From contig CM059199.1 in NCBI GenBank assembly GCA_030323885.1, positions 42,292,590-42,356,589 on the forward strand: a stretch of DNA of 64,000 nucleotides. The letters run 5' to 3'. The notes below the pieces were generated by a model. It had not been told where the DNA came from and ran no database searches. It saw nothing but the letters and a program-made list of their open reading frames with translations. A program made the translations under genes and the position numbers. This document shows, piece by piece, positions 27,428-38,773 of this stretch. The first letter of the stretch is position 1, and each line of letters opens with the position of its first letter. The stretch comes from Branchipolynoe longqiensis. Lineage: Eukaryota; Annelida; Polychaeta; Phyllodocida; Polynoidae.

Positions 27428-27747
27428 TTAGGGGGCAGACATCCAATCAACATGGCTCCATAACGACCAAGCCATTTGGAAAGACATCACTTAAATATAT
27501 TTAATCTTCTGAAAAGAAAAACGCCGGCGAAATGGCGGACGCGCAGTATGAGCTTCAATGATGGTTCAGCAAAAATGGCTACCATTAAGTGAAGTATAAT
27601 TTGAGCATCCTTTCCTGTTCGGGTTCCTTCATTTGGTACAATGAGATACCAGTATTGTATGTCAGATTTCCTAAGTGATTGGCCAGTGTTCCTTGGAGTT
27701 TTAACGTAAACAACTTCAACCTCTCATCGGAATTATGAATTGCCAGA
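27428..27747. other. No gene seen
   Basis: Short stretch between SINEs. A GCCGGCGAAATGGCGGAC segment near 27521 is GC-rich, but no frame stands out. Confidence 0.4.
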
Positions 27748-28085
27748 TTTTGTTGGAAGTTTTTCCAGTTTTATGTACTGGCAACTTCGAAGGTCATATC
27801 AGGATGGTTACCGACTTGTGACACTGCACACTCATGGCGATTGTATAGTGCTGCCCCACTGGGAGACCAGGCCAACAGCACCATGACCTGATATCCACCT
27901 CAGTCACATTATCCTAACACTGAGCCAACCAGTTCTTGCCCTATCCTATTAATGCCGAGTACCTGGCTAGGAAGCGACAGTTATAAATGTTGTATGTTAT
28001 TGGTGTTACTCGACCGAGCGTTGAACTCCGGACGTTCCGCACGGGAGGCGTGCACTCTACTGATTCGGCCACCGCGTGCGGTCCG
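27748..28085 (-). mobile_element. SINE-1 copy, minus strand, complete head
   Basis: Runs from TTTTATGTACTGGCAACTTC to GATTCGGCCACCGCG. The head is well preserved in reverse (CTCTACTGATTCGGCCACCG), with the B box as TTGAACTCC. Confidence 0.85.
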
Positions 28086-28815
28086 GAAGCCTTAGAAGGA
28101 TCTGTATTTGTGGGAAATGTTCCATAACATAAATTACATAAACAGCTGTAATATTGCATGGCCAGCATAAGGCTGACACAAAATCCCAACTTTTGTCCAT
28201 AAGTAAAATATTATTTATAAATAAACTGCTGACGAAACAAGTCATTGGATTGGGTACATTTCTGAGCCCCACTTTGCGAAATCAATGTCTTTTTTAAACT
28301 GAGCTGTTTATTTGTCAGAACACCTCACTTTTGTTGGCCCAGAGTCAATGCATGATCTTCCGGCCCTTGCATGTAATTAAAAATTGCATGCCTATTCGTA
28401 AAGGCACAGCACAATTTGAAACTGATTGTATATCTCAAGCAAAACTAAAGGGTCAGGAAAGAAATGATTGTCCCTTCACCCACCAGAGTCTCCGACTGCA
28501 GCTACACACACATGTCCAACATGCCGCCACATATCCATTCCGAGTACAAATTGGACTCATCGGTCATGTAGAAGTTCACAACAAATGATGAGTTGCTGTT
28601 ATCATCACCACCAATGGATAACCAAGAAGAAGTTCTAGTTATTTACACAATTAGACGTGACAATAATTTCGACAATGAGTAAAGTATTGCATAAGATGGG
28701 AAGACAAAACGCTTAGTTGGATCTTGTAAAGATGGCTCTGGCTGGCCCAAAAGATCAAGCCTTAGTTATTAAGGCCGAGGCTATTCCCACACCGGCTGTG
28801 GAAAGGTACGATATG
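28086..28815. other. No gene seen
   Basis: Mixed sequence with no long frame and no family member that I recognise. Confidence 0.4.
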
Positions 28816-29240
28816 TCTGTTCATTGGGGTTTTACATCATAGCAACATCTTAGGCCATATTTGGAAGAATGCCAACTGTTTGTCAGTGGAAATTTATGGT
28901 GAACCTATTAGTGCTGCCCAACTGACATACCGAGCTTCCCGCACCATCATTAGGGTTTTATATAGTGGCAACATCTCAGGCCACACTTGGAAGAATATCA
29001 ACTTTTAACAGTGGAAATTGATGGTGTATTTTGAGTGCTGCCCTACTGAGATACCAAGCTTCCAGCACCACTCAGTCACAGTATTCTGTCACTGTGCCGA
29101 CCAGTCTTTTTCCTTATCCTCACAATGCTGAGCATTATTCAAGCTAGCAACAATCATAGAACTGTGCTACGGTTTTGAGTACACGCAGCCAGAAATTGGC
29201 CACAGCAATCTATAGGGGAAATAGGTGCTCTACTAATTTG
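28816..29240 (-). mobile_element. Two diverged SINE-1 fragments
   Basis: 28816-28945 and 28950-29240 both carry the TTTTA…GCAACATCTYAGGCCA tail and AGTGCTGCCC block of SINE-1, at clearly lower identity than other copies. They represent an older layer. Confidence 0.6.
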
Positions 29241-29299
29241 AGCATCCTGTCTGGAGCAACATGAGAAGTACTACACATTACCCCCCACCCAACACACAC

Positions 29300-29835
29300 C
29301 ATAACCCACTGCAACTACTCAATGAATTGTTTGTGATGCTCAGCAACACGGGTAATTTGGCATTCAATCGCCGCCATAGCCGCATAGCGTTAAAGTTAAT
29401 ATTTGTGCTGCAACCTATCTACTTATGGCGATACTGCTTTCTGACTTCTGTGTCAGCGCTGTCTGGTTATTCGTACTTTGATATGAAATACTTTGAGATG
29501 CTAACTCTGTCTCACTGACCTGCCATCTGCTGTCGCCCGCTCGAACTACTGGCCCAAGTGCCTATATAAGGACCGTCTTAGCGGCAGAGAGCTCACTTCG
29601 ACACGGCCACAGGAGGACACTAGCTGGCTTTGAACTGCCATCCCACTCACCCCTGCTAAAAGACTATATTGGGCCTAGGGTTAAAGCTTATTGACCTCTT
29701 TGTGCATAACTCATTGGCTTATCTCACTGTGCTTATTCTGTTGAATTTAATATGTGCTTACTACAATTGACATGTGTTTACTACAGACTCATTATCGAAA
29801 AAAGAAATAAATCCAACTTTAAACTCATATGCGGT
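29300..29835 (+). mobile_element. Possible solo LTR or retroelement promoter/poly(A) block
   Basis: TATATAAGG at 29563-29571 is followed 240 bp later by AAATAAAT near 29805, a spacing typical of an LTR's U3/R boundary and poly(A) signal. No target duplication or matching second copy is seen in the window, so the boundaries and the identity are uncertain. It could be a host promoter. Confidence 0.25.
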
Positions 29836-29943
29836 GTCGGTGTCAAATTATGGTTCATGGTGTGCATTTATGCAAGCCGTGCAGCTGGTCTGTCGCCTGC
29901 TGGCGACGCAGTAGCCATGTGAATGAATATTCACCACAGTTTA

Positions 29944-30116
29944 TTAAAGCTGCATAGTCCAATGAAAACATCAAATTTTCAAAACCAAAACAATTATGTA
30001 CATTTGATTACACATATATCTAACTTAGATACTGGTGCACATATTGAACATTTGTCACCACATCGAAGGGAGTACTAAATCAATTCAATAGAACCCGTTA
30101 CTGCAGAAGCAGTAAT
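29944..30116. mobile_element. MITE family M2 copy, truncated
   Basis: TTAAAGCTGCATAGTCCAATG followed by AACATCAAATTTTCAAAACC matches the 56.7-kb copy for about 170 bp. It is cut off by the adjoining LINE tail. Confidence 0.7.
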
Positions 30117-30118
30117 TT

Positions 30119-30268
30119 AATGAGTGTCTATTGGCACATAATTAATTGTCTATTTTTCCATGTAAAAACGATGGTTTGAACAAAAAACAAACATTTCTCG
30201 CTGTGAATATGGCCTATGCTGCCGACACGGCATAAAGCTACCACCAATCAATCAATCAATCAATCAAG
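30119..30268 (+). mobile_element. LINE-R 3' UTR and tail
   Basis: GAGTGTCTATTGGCACATAA to the (ATCA)n tail ending AATCAATCAATCAAG; matches the last 150 bp of the 49-kb copy. 5'-truncated inside the 3' UTR. Confidence 0.8.
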
Positions 30269-30696
30269 CAGAAGCCTATGGTGTCATATCTTTCAGGTTG
30301 AACATGGTCATTTACCACCCCCAACCCTTCCTTCGAAAAAATCGGAAGACAAAAAGCGGCTTCCCAAATTTAGGGCAAATATTTTCAAAGTCCTTCCACA
30401 CAAAGGCTATATTTCTAATCGTGGTTGCCGTGGAAACCACATTAAATGCGCAGCTTCCCCCAATGCTGACCTTTAGTTAAGATGCTCCTGACCTCATTAT
30501 CGAGCTAACTTCGTTCTGATCAGTGATGAATGCAAATTACTGACATGAACAGTTGGTGTGTTTTTTAAGGTTTTTTTCCGTTCCAATCAGTGTTGGCAAT
30601 TCAGTTTCCACACTGCGTTACCTGAATTGACTCCATAGTTAGATTCTACATTGCTTCGGTTAAATCTAGTCATCAGTGTCACTTTGACCAGAAGGG
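30269..30696. other. No gene seen
   Basis: Short unremarkable stretch. A CACCCCCAACCC run is present near 30315, but no supported feature. Confidence 0.4.
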
Positions 30697-30745
30697 ATGG
30701 CCAAATGAGTTGAGCGTCCATCTCTCGTTTTGGTAGCGAACCCTG
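30697..30745 (+). mobile_element. SINE-1 head fragment
   Basis: GGGATGGCCAAATGAGTTGA and the following GAGCGTCCATCTC-type sequence are the SINE-1 head, broken by the LTR that follows at once. Confidence 0.6.
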
Positions 30746-31160
30746 TGTAAAGTCCAATGCTCTAATTTGTGGCTGTGTAGGCAGGCTAAAGTGAAATCAA
30801 TACAGACAAAAAGAAAGGAAGAGTATAAAGTGTAAAGAAGAAGAGAGAAGAAGAGAGAGTCCAGCCCTCTGGTGTATTATTTATATGGTTACATGGGTTC
30901 ATTGTAGAGTATCATCCCACCCCTTTCCCCCAATGGGAAACAAGCATTCTTGGCCCTACCAATAGGGATCCAGCATTCCTGGTCCCCATGGATACCAGTG
31001 GTCTGCCGACCACCACAAGCTGTATGGTCCCCTGAGTGCACTCACACCCAGACCTGCCCGCACCACTATGTATATTTACATTCCACTCAGGCACCACCAA
31101 CCCATACATATATATATACATACATATGGCTGGTCACGTACACTGATCAGTAATATAACA
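30746..31160 (-). mobile_element. Solo LTR, minus strand
   Basis: Homologous over about 400 bp to the plus-strand LTR at 59980-60452. Read on the minus strand it starts TGTTATATTACTG, has GGATCCCTATTGGTAG and ATGATACTCTACAATG, a TATAAATAATACACCAG promoter-like stretch, a CT-rich run, and ends GGACTTTACA. No internal region adjoins it. I could not find a matching 5-bp duplication. It splits a SINE-1 head from its body. Confidence 0.7.
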
Positions 31161-31196
31161 TTTGCGTTGACCACTATGCCAAATATCGGAATATTT

Positions 31197-31563
31197 TATC
31201 CCTGGTCGAGTCAAAACAATGACTTAAAAAATTATAGGTGTTGCTTTCTAATCCTAGCCAGGCACTTAGTATTATTAGGATAGGACAATGACTGGTTGGT
31301 TCAGTGTCAGGATAATGTGACTGAGTGAGATATCAGGTCATGGTGGTCACAAATCGGTACCCGTCCTGAAAGAGCAGGCCGCCGGCAGCTAGACCTGTGT
31401 GATATCCCACATATTCACATTATCTTGATACTTTGCTACCCAGTCATTGTCCTATCCTATTAATTCTGAGCTCCAGGCTAGGTAGTGACAATGATCAATT
31501 TCATGAGGCATTGGTTTGACTCGGCTTGGAATTGAACTCGCGACCTACCGCATGGGAATCCAA
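31197..31563. mobile_element. Two truncated SINE-1 copies in inverted orientation
   Basis: 31197-31373 is plus strand (CCCTGGTCGAGTC…AATCGGTACCCGTCCTG). 31374-31563 is minus strand and ends in a reversed head (GGAATTGAACTCGCGACC). The pair meets in the body and could arise from joining of two partial copies. Confidence 0.65.
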
Positions 31564-32132
31564 AGCTGTCTTTACATGGGCGAGGGTAAAACGATTTAAG
31601 ACAAATCGATTTATATGAAGCGATTTATATGAAGCGAAGTTTGAAAGTGTGTCGGCGACCGGGAACCAGCAGCCTTAGTGGTGAGCCTCTAGCCGGCGAG
31701 CACTGCTTTTTGTTTAGTTTACACTCGTCGATTTGACAATAAGAATAATGATGCCGATGTAGCTCCTACGTTAATATCACTTGGAATTTAGGGTTAATTT
31801 AATTAAATTTCATTATTTGAGGATGTAATTCTGTTAAATATTATCGCATTCACTAGATTTCGGCCTAATCGGTCCCTAACACTGCCGGGCACCAGCGATT
31901 AGTTACAGCTGAGCCTGGAGCCAGCGTGCACCACTATTTTACACTATCGCCGCCCGGGAACCAGCTGAATCGCTTCATCTACACTACCTGGCAAGGTGGT
32001 TTACATCTACCGATTTATATGAATCGATTCAGCCCTAAAACGCCACAGTGTCGCATTTACATGGCAAATGTAAATCGATCTAGGCAAGTGGTTTTATATG
32101 AAGCGTTTTAACTCGCCCGTGTAAACACGGCT
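31564..32132. mobile_element. Foldback MITE family M1 copy with CAA duplication
   Basis: Ends AGCTGTCTTTACATGGGCGA and the complement of AGCCGTGTTTACACGGGCGA; CAA flanks both sides. Subterminal TTTATATGAAGCGA motifs match the family. The central 300 bp (CGGCGACCGGGAACCAGCAG…) is unlike other copies, so an unrelated filler has been captured or lost in the others. Confidence 0.75.
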
Positions 32133-32195
32133 CAAGACTGTACCCATTGGACCACCGCATCTGGTTATCTTACTTAGAAGAAACAATAGTGATGA

Positions 32196-32310
32196 GTCGC
32201 CAGCACCATGACCTGATATCCCACTCGGTCACATTATCCTGAAACTGAGTCAACGAGTCCTTGCCCTATCCTAATAATGTAGAGTGCTTGGCTAGGAAGC
32301 GGCCAGGCTG
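32196..32310 (-). mobile_element. SINE-1 body fragment
   Basis: CAGCACCATGACCTGATATC to GGCTAGGAAGCGGCC; both head and tail are missing. Confidence 0.7.
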
Positions 32311-32385
32311 CCAGCACCTTGAGCAACTCACATTATCCTGATGCTGATATAACCATTTCTTGGGTTATTTTGGGTTTTTTTGGGG

Positions 32386-32690
32386 TCCATTAGTTGTTTA
32401 AGCAGGGGAAATTTCAGTCATAGACGACTGGTCTTCATCATTCCACTGCTGGTCAATAGAAAGCCCGAGCCTCCACTTTTACCAACCCAAGGGATTTTTA
32501 ACCTCCCACACCACATAGACATGGTATGAGAGCAACCGGCCTTTGATGACGCTGTAAGTTATACACAGCGGTGGAAATACAAATTGGCAGAGCTGGGGGC
32601 ACGGGGAATCGAACCGCCAACCCTCAGATTAGGAGTCTGACCTAGAAAAAAGTCAGACACCCTAACCACTCTGCCACAGATAACACCATC
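32386..32690 (-). mobile_element. SINE-2, full-length copy
   Basis: Reference copy of the second SINE. On the minus strand the head reads GTGGCAGAGTGGTTAGGGTG (A box) and GGTTCGATTCCCC (B box) around an enlarged variable arm, like a class-II (Leu/Ser-type) tRNA. Its tail, in the plus direction, begins GGTCCATTAGTTGTTTAAGC. It is inserted next to SINE-1 pieces on both sides. Confidence 0.8.
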
Positions 32691-32835
32691 ATAGGAATGT
32701 TGAGTGCCAGTCTAGCTAGCAACGAGTACAAATTTAGTAAGTCTTTGGTTTGACCCAGGCCGACGTTCAAACTACCAATCATCCACATGGAAAGCCTCCA
32801 TCCGCTCTTACCAGTTCGGCCACCGCATACGGTCG
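32691..32835 (-). mobile_element. SINE-1 fragment with reversed head
   Basis: GAGTGCCAGTCTAGCTAGCA leads to the reversed head GTTCGGCCACCGCATACGG. Together with 32196-32310 it may be one SINE-1 split by the SINE-2 insertion. Confidence 0.65.
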
Positions 32836-32839
32836 CTAT

Positions 32840-33120
32840 GTTAAGAACTACATATGCACCTTACTGTGAACGCTGAGAAGATAACATCAAAGGTCATCGA
32901 AATACATAAGGAATGCACCTGTCTTGAAGAATGCTCCACTGACGATAGTTTCTGTGAGAAATCCTGAACAAATGATGGGATTGAAATCAATGCGGCGGTC
33001 TTCACCAGTAACTCGCATGAGAGCAAAGCATTGATCAGAAATGAAGGCTCCTTCGCCTGCTGACATTATGCCAATTGCGATGCCAGCTGGCAATTGTCAG
33101 TGAATCGTGTACATGCCTTT
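32840..33120 (-). other. Weak candidate exon
   Basis: On the minus strand a roughly 65-codon frame (GIMSAGEGAF…RRIDFNPI) has a balanced composition unlike the repeat-derived frames. It is preceded by a possible acceptor (CAATTGCCAG). A GTAAGG donor-like site at about 32850 lies after its stop, in another frame. No family recognised; it may be chance. Confidence 0.15.
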
Positions 33121-33238
33121 GGAGTCTGACGTCGACAAGATCTTCTTTTTTTTTTTCATAACAATATTTTGTTTTGTATCGTAAGAAAGAATTCAAAGTG
33201 CTCTGCTGAAGATTTAAAATGCCCTGAATATACAAGCG

Positions 33239-33560
33239 AAGCGGGATATAGCTCAGGTAGTAGGGTGTCCACCTGTGAAGGTGGCAGTCATCCTATCAAT
33301 CCTGCTGAGTGGACCCATTTGCAGTTTGGGTTATTTTTCGTTCCAACCAATTGTCCACAACTGCTTAATCAAAGACTGTGGTATGTACTGTCCTGTCTGT
33401 GGAAAAGTGCATAAAAAAGACCCCTTGCTGCTTATCGGAAAGGTTAGCTATATGGTGGGAGCAGGTTTCCTCCAAAGAAATATGTCAGAATGACCATGTT
33501 TGACATCCAATAACCAATGATACAAAAATCAGTGTGCTCTCGAGTCATAATTAAATAAAA
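33239..33560 (+). mobile_element. SINE-4, mollusc-type tRNA-derived SINE
   Basis: Head GGGATATAGCTCAGGTAGTA followed by a degenerate B box; then the body GACTGTGGTATGTACTGTCC, CATAAAAAAGACCCCTTGCT, TTTGACATCCAATAACC and an end AATAAAACAAGCTTT. I recall this body as a SINE common in molluscan genomes. It is the only copy in the window and the main taxonomic hint. Confidence 0.7.
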
Positions 33561-33893
33561 CAAGCTTTAGTGTTTTATGTGCTGAATATGTAACATTATT
33601 ATTAAACAAAAATAGCTGATTATGAAAAAAAATTACTATATTCATTCCGGGCTCTTTCATAGGGTTCACTTTGCTAAATGTTTAACACATTCTCCTCTGG
33701 CATTATAACTTGAAATCTAGAGAGATAGTCACATAAAGGAAACAGGAAACTCTGCCTTGGGATCAGAAATGTCAGCTGGGACATGCTTCTGAGCAAGGCC
33801 ATTTATTTGGTCTTTCTTTTTCGACGGCATTTCTAACAAAAGCTGCTTGATACACAAATAATTGAAGCTGCTCTCAGAAGTCAATGATTCAAA
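33561..33893. other. No gene seen
   Basis: AT-rich stretch without supported features. Confidence 0.4.
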
Positions 33894-34095
33894 CCAGACG
33901 GGATGGCCAAATGAGTTAGAGCGTATGTCTCCCGTGTGGTAGATTGTGGGGTCGTGGGTTCGAATCCTGGTCGAGTCAAACCAATGACATAAAAATTGAC
34001 ACTTGTCATTCCTAGCCAGGCGCTCGGCATTATTAGGATAGGGCAAGGAGCAGTGGAATGAGGAAGACCAATCGCCTGCGACTGAAATTAAATGT
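33894..34095 (+). mobile_element. Chimeric SINE (SINE-1 head fused to SINE-2 tail)
   Basis: Complete SINE-1 head (GGGATGGCCAAATGAGTTAG, GGGTTCGAATCCTGGTCGAG) and first body half up to ATAGGGCAAGGA, then GCAGTGGAATGAGGAAGACC of the SINE-2 tail. The junction is the same as in two other copies, so the chimera is an established family. Confidence 0.75.
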
Positions 34096-34427
34096 TTGTG
34101 GTATATCGGGTTAGTGTATGCATTTTAATGTAGGTGGTGTCTTAGCTAATTTTCTAGGGTGGGTTATGTCAGGGTTTTTACCACATACGCAGAACAGAAA
34201 ACTCCTGTGTTTGGATTATTTTCAATGAAATCAAACACTGTTGCATCACCATGAATCTCCTCATGTATGGCAGGCATGATTAATACACAACTGTTCATAA
34301 TTAAACATATTGAACTGATTAATATTGAATTCTCTAAAACTTATCCGTCACTTTGCTTACACTGGCTGCTGCTCACAAGATATATGGTATATATAATACT
34401 AAACGGTGGTTAAGTTTCAGAGTCGTT
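34096..34427. other. No gene seen
   Basis: AT-rich stretch without supported features. Confidence 0.4.
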
Positions 34428-34746
34428 CAGGGCCGCGTTCAGGGTCCATCTCGGAGGTGTCTCGCTGACATATCGGCGATGCTTTTTGGCTTAAATCCGT
34501 TCAGGGTGCGTCTCAGCGACGTCTCGGTGATGCCTCCCTTTTCAATCAGGAGTCAAAAAGCGCCTCGAAAATGGCCGCCGTATCCAGTAGTTTCAGCCTA
34601 TCACAGCGCAGCATTTCCATTGCAAATGGCCGCTGCCTAAGGGCGTGGCCATTTTCGAGGCGACAAACTGCTTGTGCAGTTCAGACTACCGTGACATCAG
34701 TGCCATCTCCGAGGCTCCTCCGAGACGGACCCTGAACGCGGCCCTG
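34428..34746. mobile_element. MITE family M7
   Basis: 319 bp with inverted ends CAGGGCCGCGTTCAGGGTCC, one mismatch in the next 12 bp. A second internal TTCAGGGTGCGTCTC copy and paired AATGGCC motifs suggest layered inverted repeats. No coding capacity; no clear target duplication. Confidence 0.75.
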
Positions 34747-35115
34747 ATCACTACTCCTCTGTTATTCAGTGCTGCCAACACGTATCATCATACTGCACTG
34801 ATGCTTCGCCATGTATGTTTTGTTAATAGCATGTGTTTGTGCCTACTTTACATGTTTCATATTAATTTTGATGTTTTTTAGTAACTTTGGTCACTTCAAC
34901 CAGAGTGGCATCCATTTTGAGTCACACAACCATGATTGTCATTAACTCTGCGATTAGATAACGCAACTGATATGGTTTACCGCATAATGGCACAGGTGGA
35001 TTCCAACAGATGGCAGCACTCTATGAAAGCAAAGGCCTTCACAAGTCCGTAATATAGCAGAGCACGTAGATATATACACAGTATTTGAATATACTCAGAT
35101 ACCGTGAATATATGA
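34747..35115. other. No gene seen
   Basis: Mixed sequence between two TIR elements with no supported feature. Confidence 0.4.
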
Positions 35116-35556
35116 ATAGTTCAGGCAAAAAAACATGTATCTAAAAATCTCGATGCCAACTGATCAGCACTCAACTGCGGTCCAGACCCACTTGCCCTAC
35201 TTCTCAGCTAGCACCCGGCTCCCCAGGCAGCTCCAACAATTCCATAGAACCATAGAACATATCAAAGTATTTTTATTGGTTGCCACCCAACCAGCTACAA
35301 CCGACATTCTCAATAATATTTGCATAAATAATAGTTATATTCCACGTAAACGCCATTGGAAAAATAGAGATAAACATTGGAATCAAACGATCAAACAATT
35401 AATTTGTTTACATTCCTATTTGTTGCTTCATTGCTCCATCATCATGTCCTCATAGAAAAAAGTGGAATTCAAATTACCTTGAGGTAAACATATTTCATTT
35501 TAATTAACTGTTTGGATTAGCATTTGCAGGGTTTTACACCAGGACTCTTCATAATA
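35116..35556. mobile_element. MITE family M3, longest copy
   Basis: Ends TATGAATAGTTCAGGCAAAA and the complement of TATGAAGAGTCCTGGTGTAA. Subterminal CTAAAAATC/TTTGGATTAGC motifs match the 4.0-kb copy. Short open frames inside lack recognisable motifs. Confidence 0.65.
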
Positions 35557-35699
35557 TATAACGACAGTTCAACACAATATTTGTCCAGCAATTGCTGCGG
35601 AGCCTAGCTTTAACTTGTACTCATACTGCTAAAACATTAAAGTAAATGTCCGGAGATGCCTATCCATCCAGAACCCCCTCATCCTCTTACATCATAAAA
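35557..35699. other. Spacer
   Basis: Nothing recognised. Confidence 0.4.
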
Positions 35700-36055
35700 C
35701 CAGACGAGGTGGCCGAATGAATAGAGGGTCCGTCTCATGTTTTGGGGAGATCGGGAGATCCGAACCCCTGAGTTCATGGGTTCGAATCCTGGTCGAGTCA
35801 TACCGACGACTTAAAACTTGATACTTGTCTCTTACTAGCCTGGCGTTCGGCATTATTAGGATAGGGCAAGGAATGGTTGGCTCAGTGTCAGGATAACGTC
35901 GCTGAGTGGGATCAGGGATAGCAGGTCATGGTGCTGGCGGTCTGGTGTCCCAGTAGAGCAGCACTATAAAGTCGCCATGAGTGAGCATTGTCACAAGTCG
36001 GTACCCGTTCTGATATGACCTTAGATGTTGCAAGGACGTAAAACAACAAAAAACA
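35700..36055 (+). mobile_element. SINE-1, full-length copy with long head
   Basis: CAGACGAGGTGGCCGAATGA through GGTTCGAATCCTGGTCGAG, body and tail GTTGCAAGGACGTAAAACAA. One of the best-preserved copies; GATCAGG is duplicated-looking near 35910. Confidence 0.9.
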
Positions 36056-36378
36056 CCCACAAATTTGTTTTTGTTTGGTCCATTAGTTGTTTAAGCAGGG
36101 GAAATTTCAGTCATAGACAACTGGTCTTCCTCATTCCACTGCTGGTTGATAGAAAGCCCGAGCCTACACTTTTACCGACCCAAGGGATTTTTAACCTCCC
36201 ACACCACATAGACATGGTATGAGAGCAACCGGCCTTTGATGACGCTGTAAGTTATACACAGCAGTGGAAATCCAAATTGGCAGAGCTGGGGGCATGGGGA
36301 ATCGAACCGCCAACCCTCAGATTAGGAGTCTGACCTAGAAAAAAGTCAGACACTCTAACCACTCCGCCACAGAGAATG
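36056..36378 (-). mobile_element. SINE-2, full-length copy
   Basis: Nearly identical to the 32.4-kb copy, including the head and the GGTCCATTAGTTGTTTAAGC tail. The intact tail here serves as the empty-site reference for the 19.7-22.7 kb element. It sits directly after a SINE-1. Confidence 0.85.
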
Positions 36379-36681
36379 CCAAAATAACAACGAAGTATAT
36401 ATTGTCTAGCACAGCACTCATTCCAGTAATTCTGGTAGGCTTCTTCACTGATGGACCAAAAGCTGTGAGTGAGAGAGTCAGCCGTAATCTCACCCAGCTG
36501 GAGCCACTCCGCACAAAGCGACCCTCGTTCTGGAGGGCCCAGATTAGGCGCTTTCCTTAAATGCACACAAGTGGCAGCACTGTTCACGCCCTACCCGGAT
36601 TATATCGCCTTCTCCAATGTGTCTCACTCGCCAGTCAGTGGCCAATGGAGGAAGAGCATTGGACTCCACAAGGCTCGGCCT
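36379..36681. other. No gene seen
   Basis: Contains GC-moderate sequence (GGAGGGCCCAGATTAGG). Short overlapping frames on both strands, none convincing. Confidence 0.4.
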
Positions 36682-37018
36682 TAGACGCGATGGCCGAATG
36701 AGTTGAGCATCCATCACCAATTTTGGTAGATCATGGGATTCAAAACCTCGGGTTCGACACCCTGGTCGAGTCAAACCAATGACTTAAATATTGAGACTTA
36801 TCGCTTCTTAGCCAAGTGCTCGGGCATTATTAGGATAGGGCAATGACTGGTTCGCTCAGTGTCAGAATAATGTGACTGAGTGGGATATCAGCCCATGGTG
36901 CTGGAAGTATGGTGTTCCACTGGGGTAGTACTATAAAGTTGCCAGTAATGTGCACTGCCACAAGTTGGTAACCATTATGATATGACCTTAGATGTTGCCA
37001 GGATGTAAAATCCAAAAA
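36682..37018 (+). mobile_element. SINE-1, full-length copy
   Basis: AGACGCGATGGCCGAATGAG, long head with GGGTTCGACACCCTGGTCG, full body, tail GTTGCCAGGATGTAAAATCC. Confidence 0.85.
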
Positions 37019-37487
37019 GCCAACCAACCCAAGGCCTGGTTTAGACGCTAGGGTAGAATTACAGCTAGGCAGGTGAGGATATTGTAGAGGACTGCTGATA
37101 TTGCAGTGTTTACAGTTGCTAGCGGTGTGTGGTTGCTGAAGCCAAAGAAATTGATCTATATTTGACTTATTTGCTGCGCCTGCGTGATTACTGTCTTGTC
37201 ATCTGTGCCAGATTTGACTAAGAAAGATGGTAGTGATCAGAGAGATGGTGTCGATAGCGAGAGAGATGGTGTTGGTGGGGAGAAAGATGGTAAAACTGGA
37301 GAGAGAGATGGTGGTAGTGGGGAGAAAGATGGTAAGACTGGAGAGAGAGATGGTGGAAGTGGGGAGAAAGATGGTAACACTGGAGAGAGATGGTGGAAGT
37401 GGGGAGAAAGATGCTGACACTGGAGAGAGAGATGGTGGAAGTGGGGATAAAGATGGTAACACTGAAGAGACAAACAGTGGAAGTGGG

Positions 37488-37823
37488 GTTTGTTTGCTTG
37501 TTGTTGTATGTCCTAGCAACATCTAAGGTAATATAAGGATGGATACCGACTTGTGACAGTACGCACTCATGGTGATTTTACGGTGCTGAACCACTGGGAA
37601 TTCAGGCAGCTGGCACCATGACCCGATATCCCACTCAGTCACATTATCCTGACACCGAGCTAACCAGTCCTTCCCCTATCCTAATAATGCTGAGCACCAG
37701 GCTAGGAAGCGACAAGTATCAAGTTGTATGTCATTGGTTTGACTTGACCAGGAACCAAACTCGCAAACTCCTATCTTCCGCATGTGAGGCCTGTGCTCTA
37801 CCGATTCGGCCACCGTGCCCGGT
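37488..37823 (-). mobile_element. SINE-1 copy inside the minisatellite
   Basis: Complete in reverse, from TTTGTTTGCTTGTTGTTGTA to CCGATTCGGCCACCGTGCCC. GGAAGTGGGG flanks both sides, as expected for a target duplication, but repeats make this ambiguous. Confidence 0.85.
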
Positions 37824-38773
37824 ATTGGAAGTGGGGAGAAGATGGTAGCAGTGGAGAGAGAGATGGTGGAACTGGGGAGACAGATGGGAACACTGGAGAG
37901 AGAGACGGTGGAAGTGGGAGAAAGATGGTAAAACTGGAGAGAGAGACTGTGTAAGTGTGGAGAAAGATGGTAACACTGGAGAGAGAGACGGTGTTGGTGG
38001 GGAGAAATATGGTAACACTGGAGAGAGACAGTGGAAGTGGGGAGAAAGATGGTAATGCTGGAGAAAGAGCCGGTGGAAGTGGGGAGAAAGATGGTAACAC
38101 TGGAGAGAGACAGTGGAAGTGGGGAGAAAGTTGGTAACACTAGAGAGAGAGAGACGGTGGAAGTAATGAGAAAGATGGTAACAATGGAGAGAGAGACGGT
38201 GAAAGTGGCAAAAGATAGAGTGTGTGTGGTAAGAGATACGGTGTCTCTTGTAAGAGCTTCAGTGACTGTGATAAGAGATACGGTCACAGTAGAAAGAGCT
38301 ACAGTGACAGTGGTAAGAGATGAGAATAACAATGTGACAGTGGTAAGAAATGCAGTGACAGTGGTAAGATATGCAGTGAAATTGCTAAGAGATACAGTGG
38401 CATTGCTAAGAGATGCAGTGACAGTGCTAAGAGATGCAGTGACTGTGCTAATATATGCAGTGATAGTGCTAAGAAATACAATGTTAGTGCTAAGAGATGC
38501 AGTGACAGTGGTAAGATATGCAGTGATACTGCTAAGAGAAACAGTGGCAATGCTAAGACATGCAGTGACAGTGCTAAGAGATGCAGTGGCTGTTTTAATA
38601 TGTGCAGTGATCGTGCTAAGAGATACAGTGAGAGTGCTAAGAGATGCAGTGACATTGCTAAGAGATGTTGTGACAGTGATAAGCGATGCAGTGGTAGTGC
38701 TAAGAGATGCAGTGATAATGCTAAGAGATGTTGTGGCAGTGCTACGAGATGCAGTGGCAGTGCTAAGAGATGC

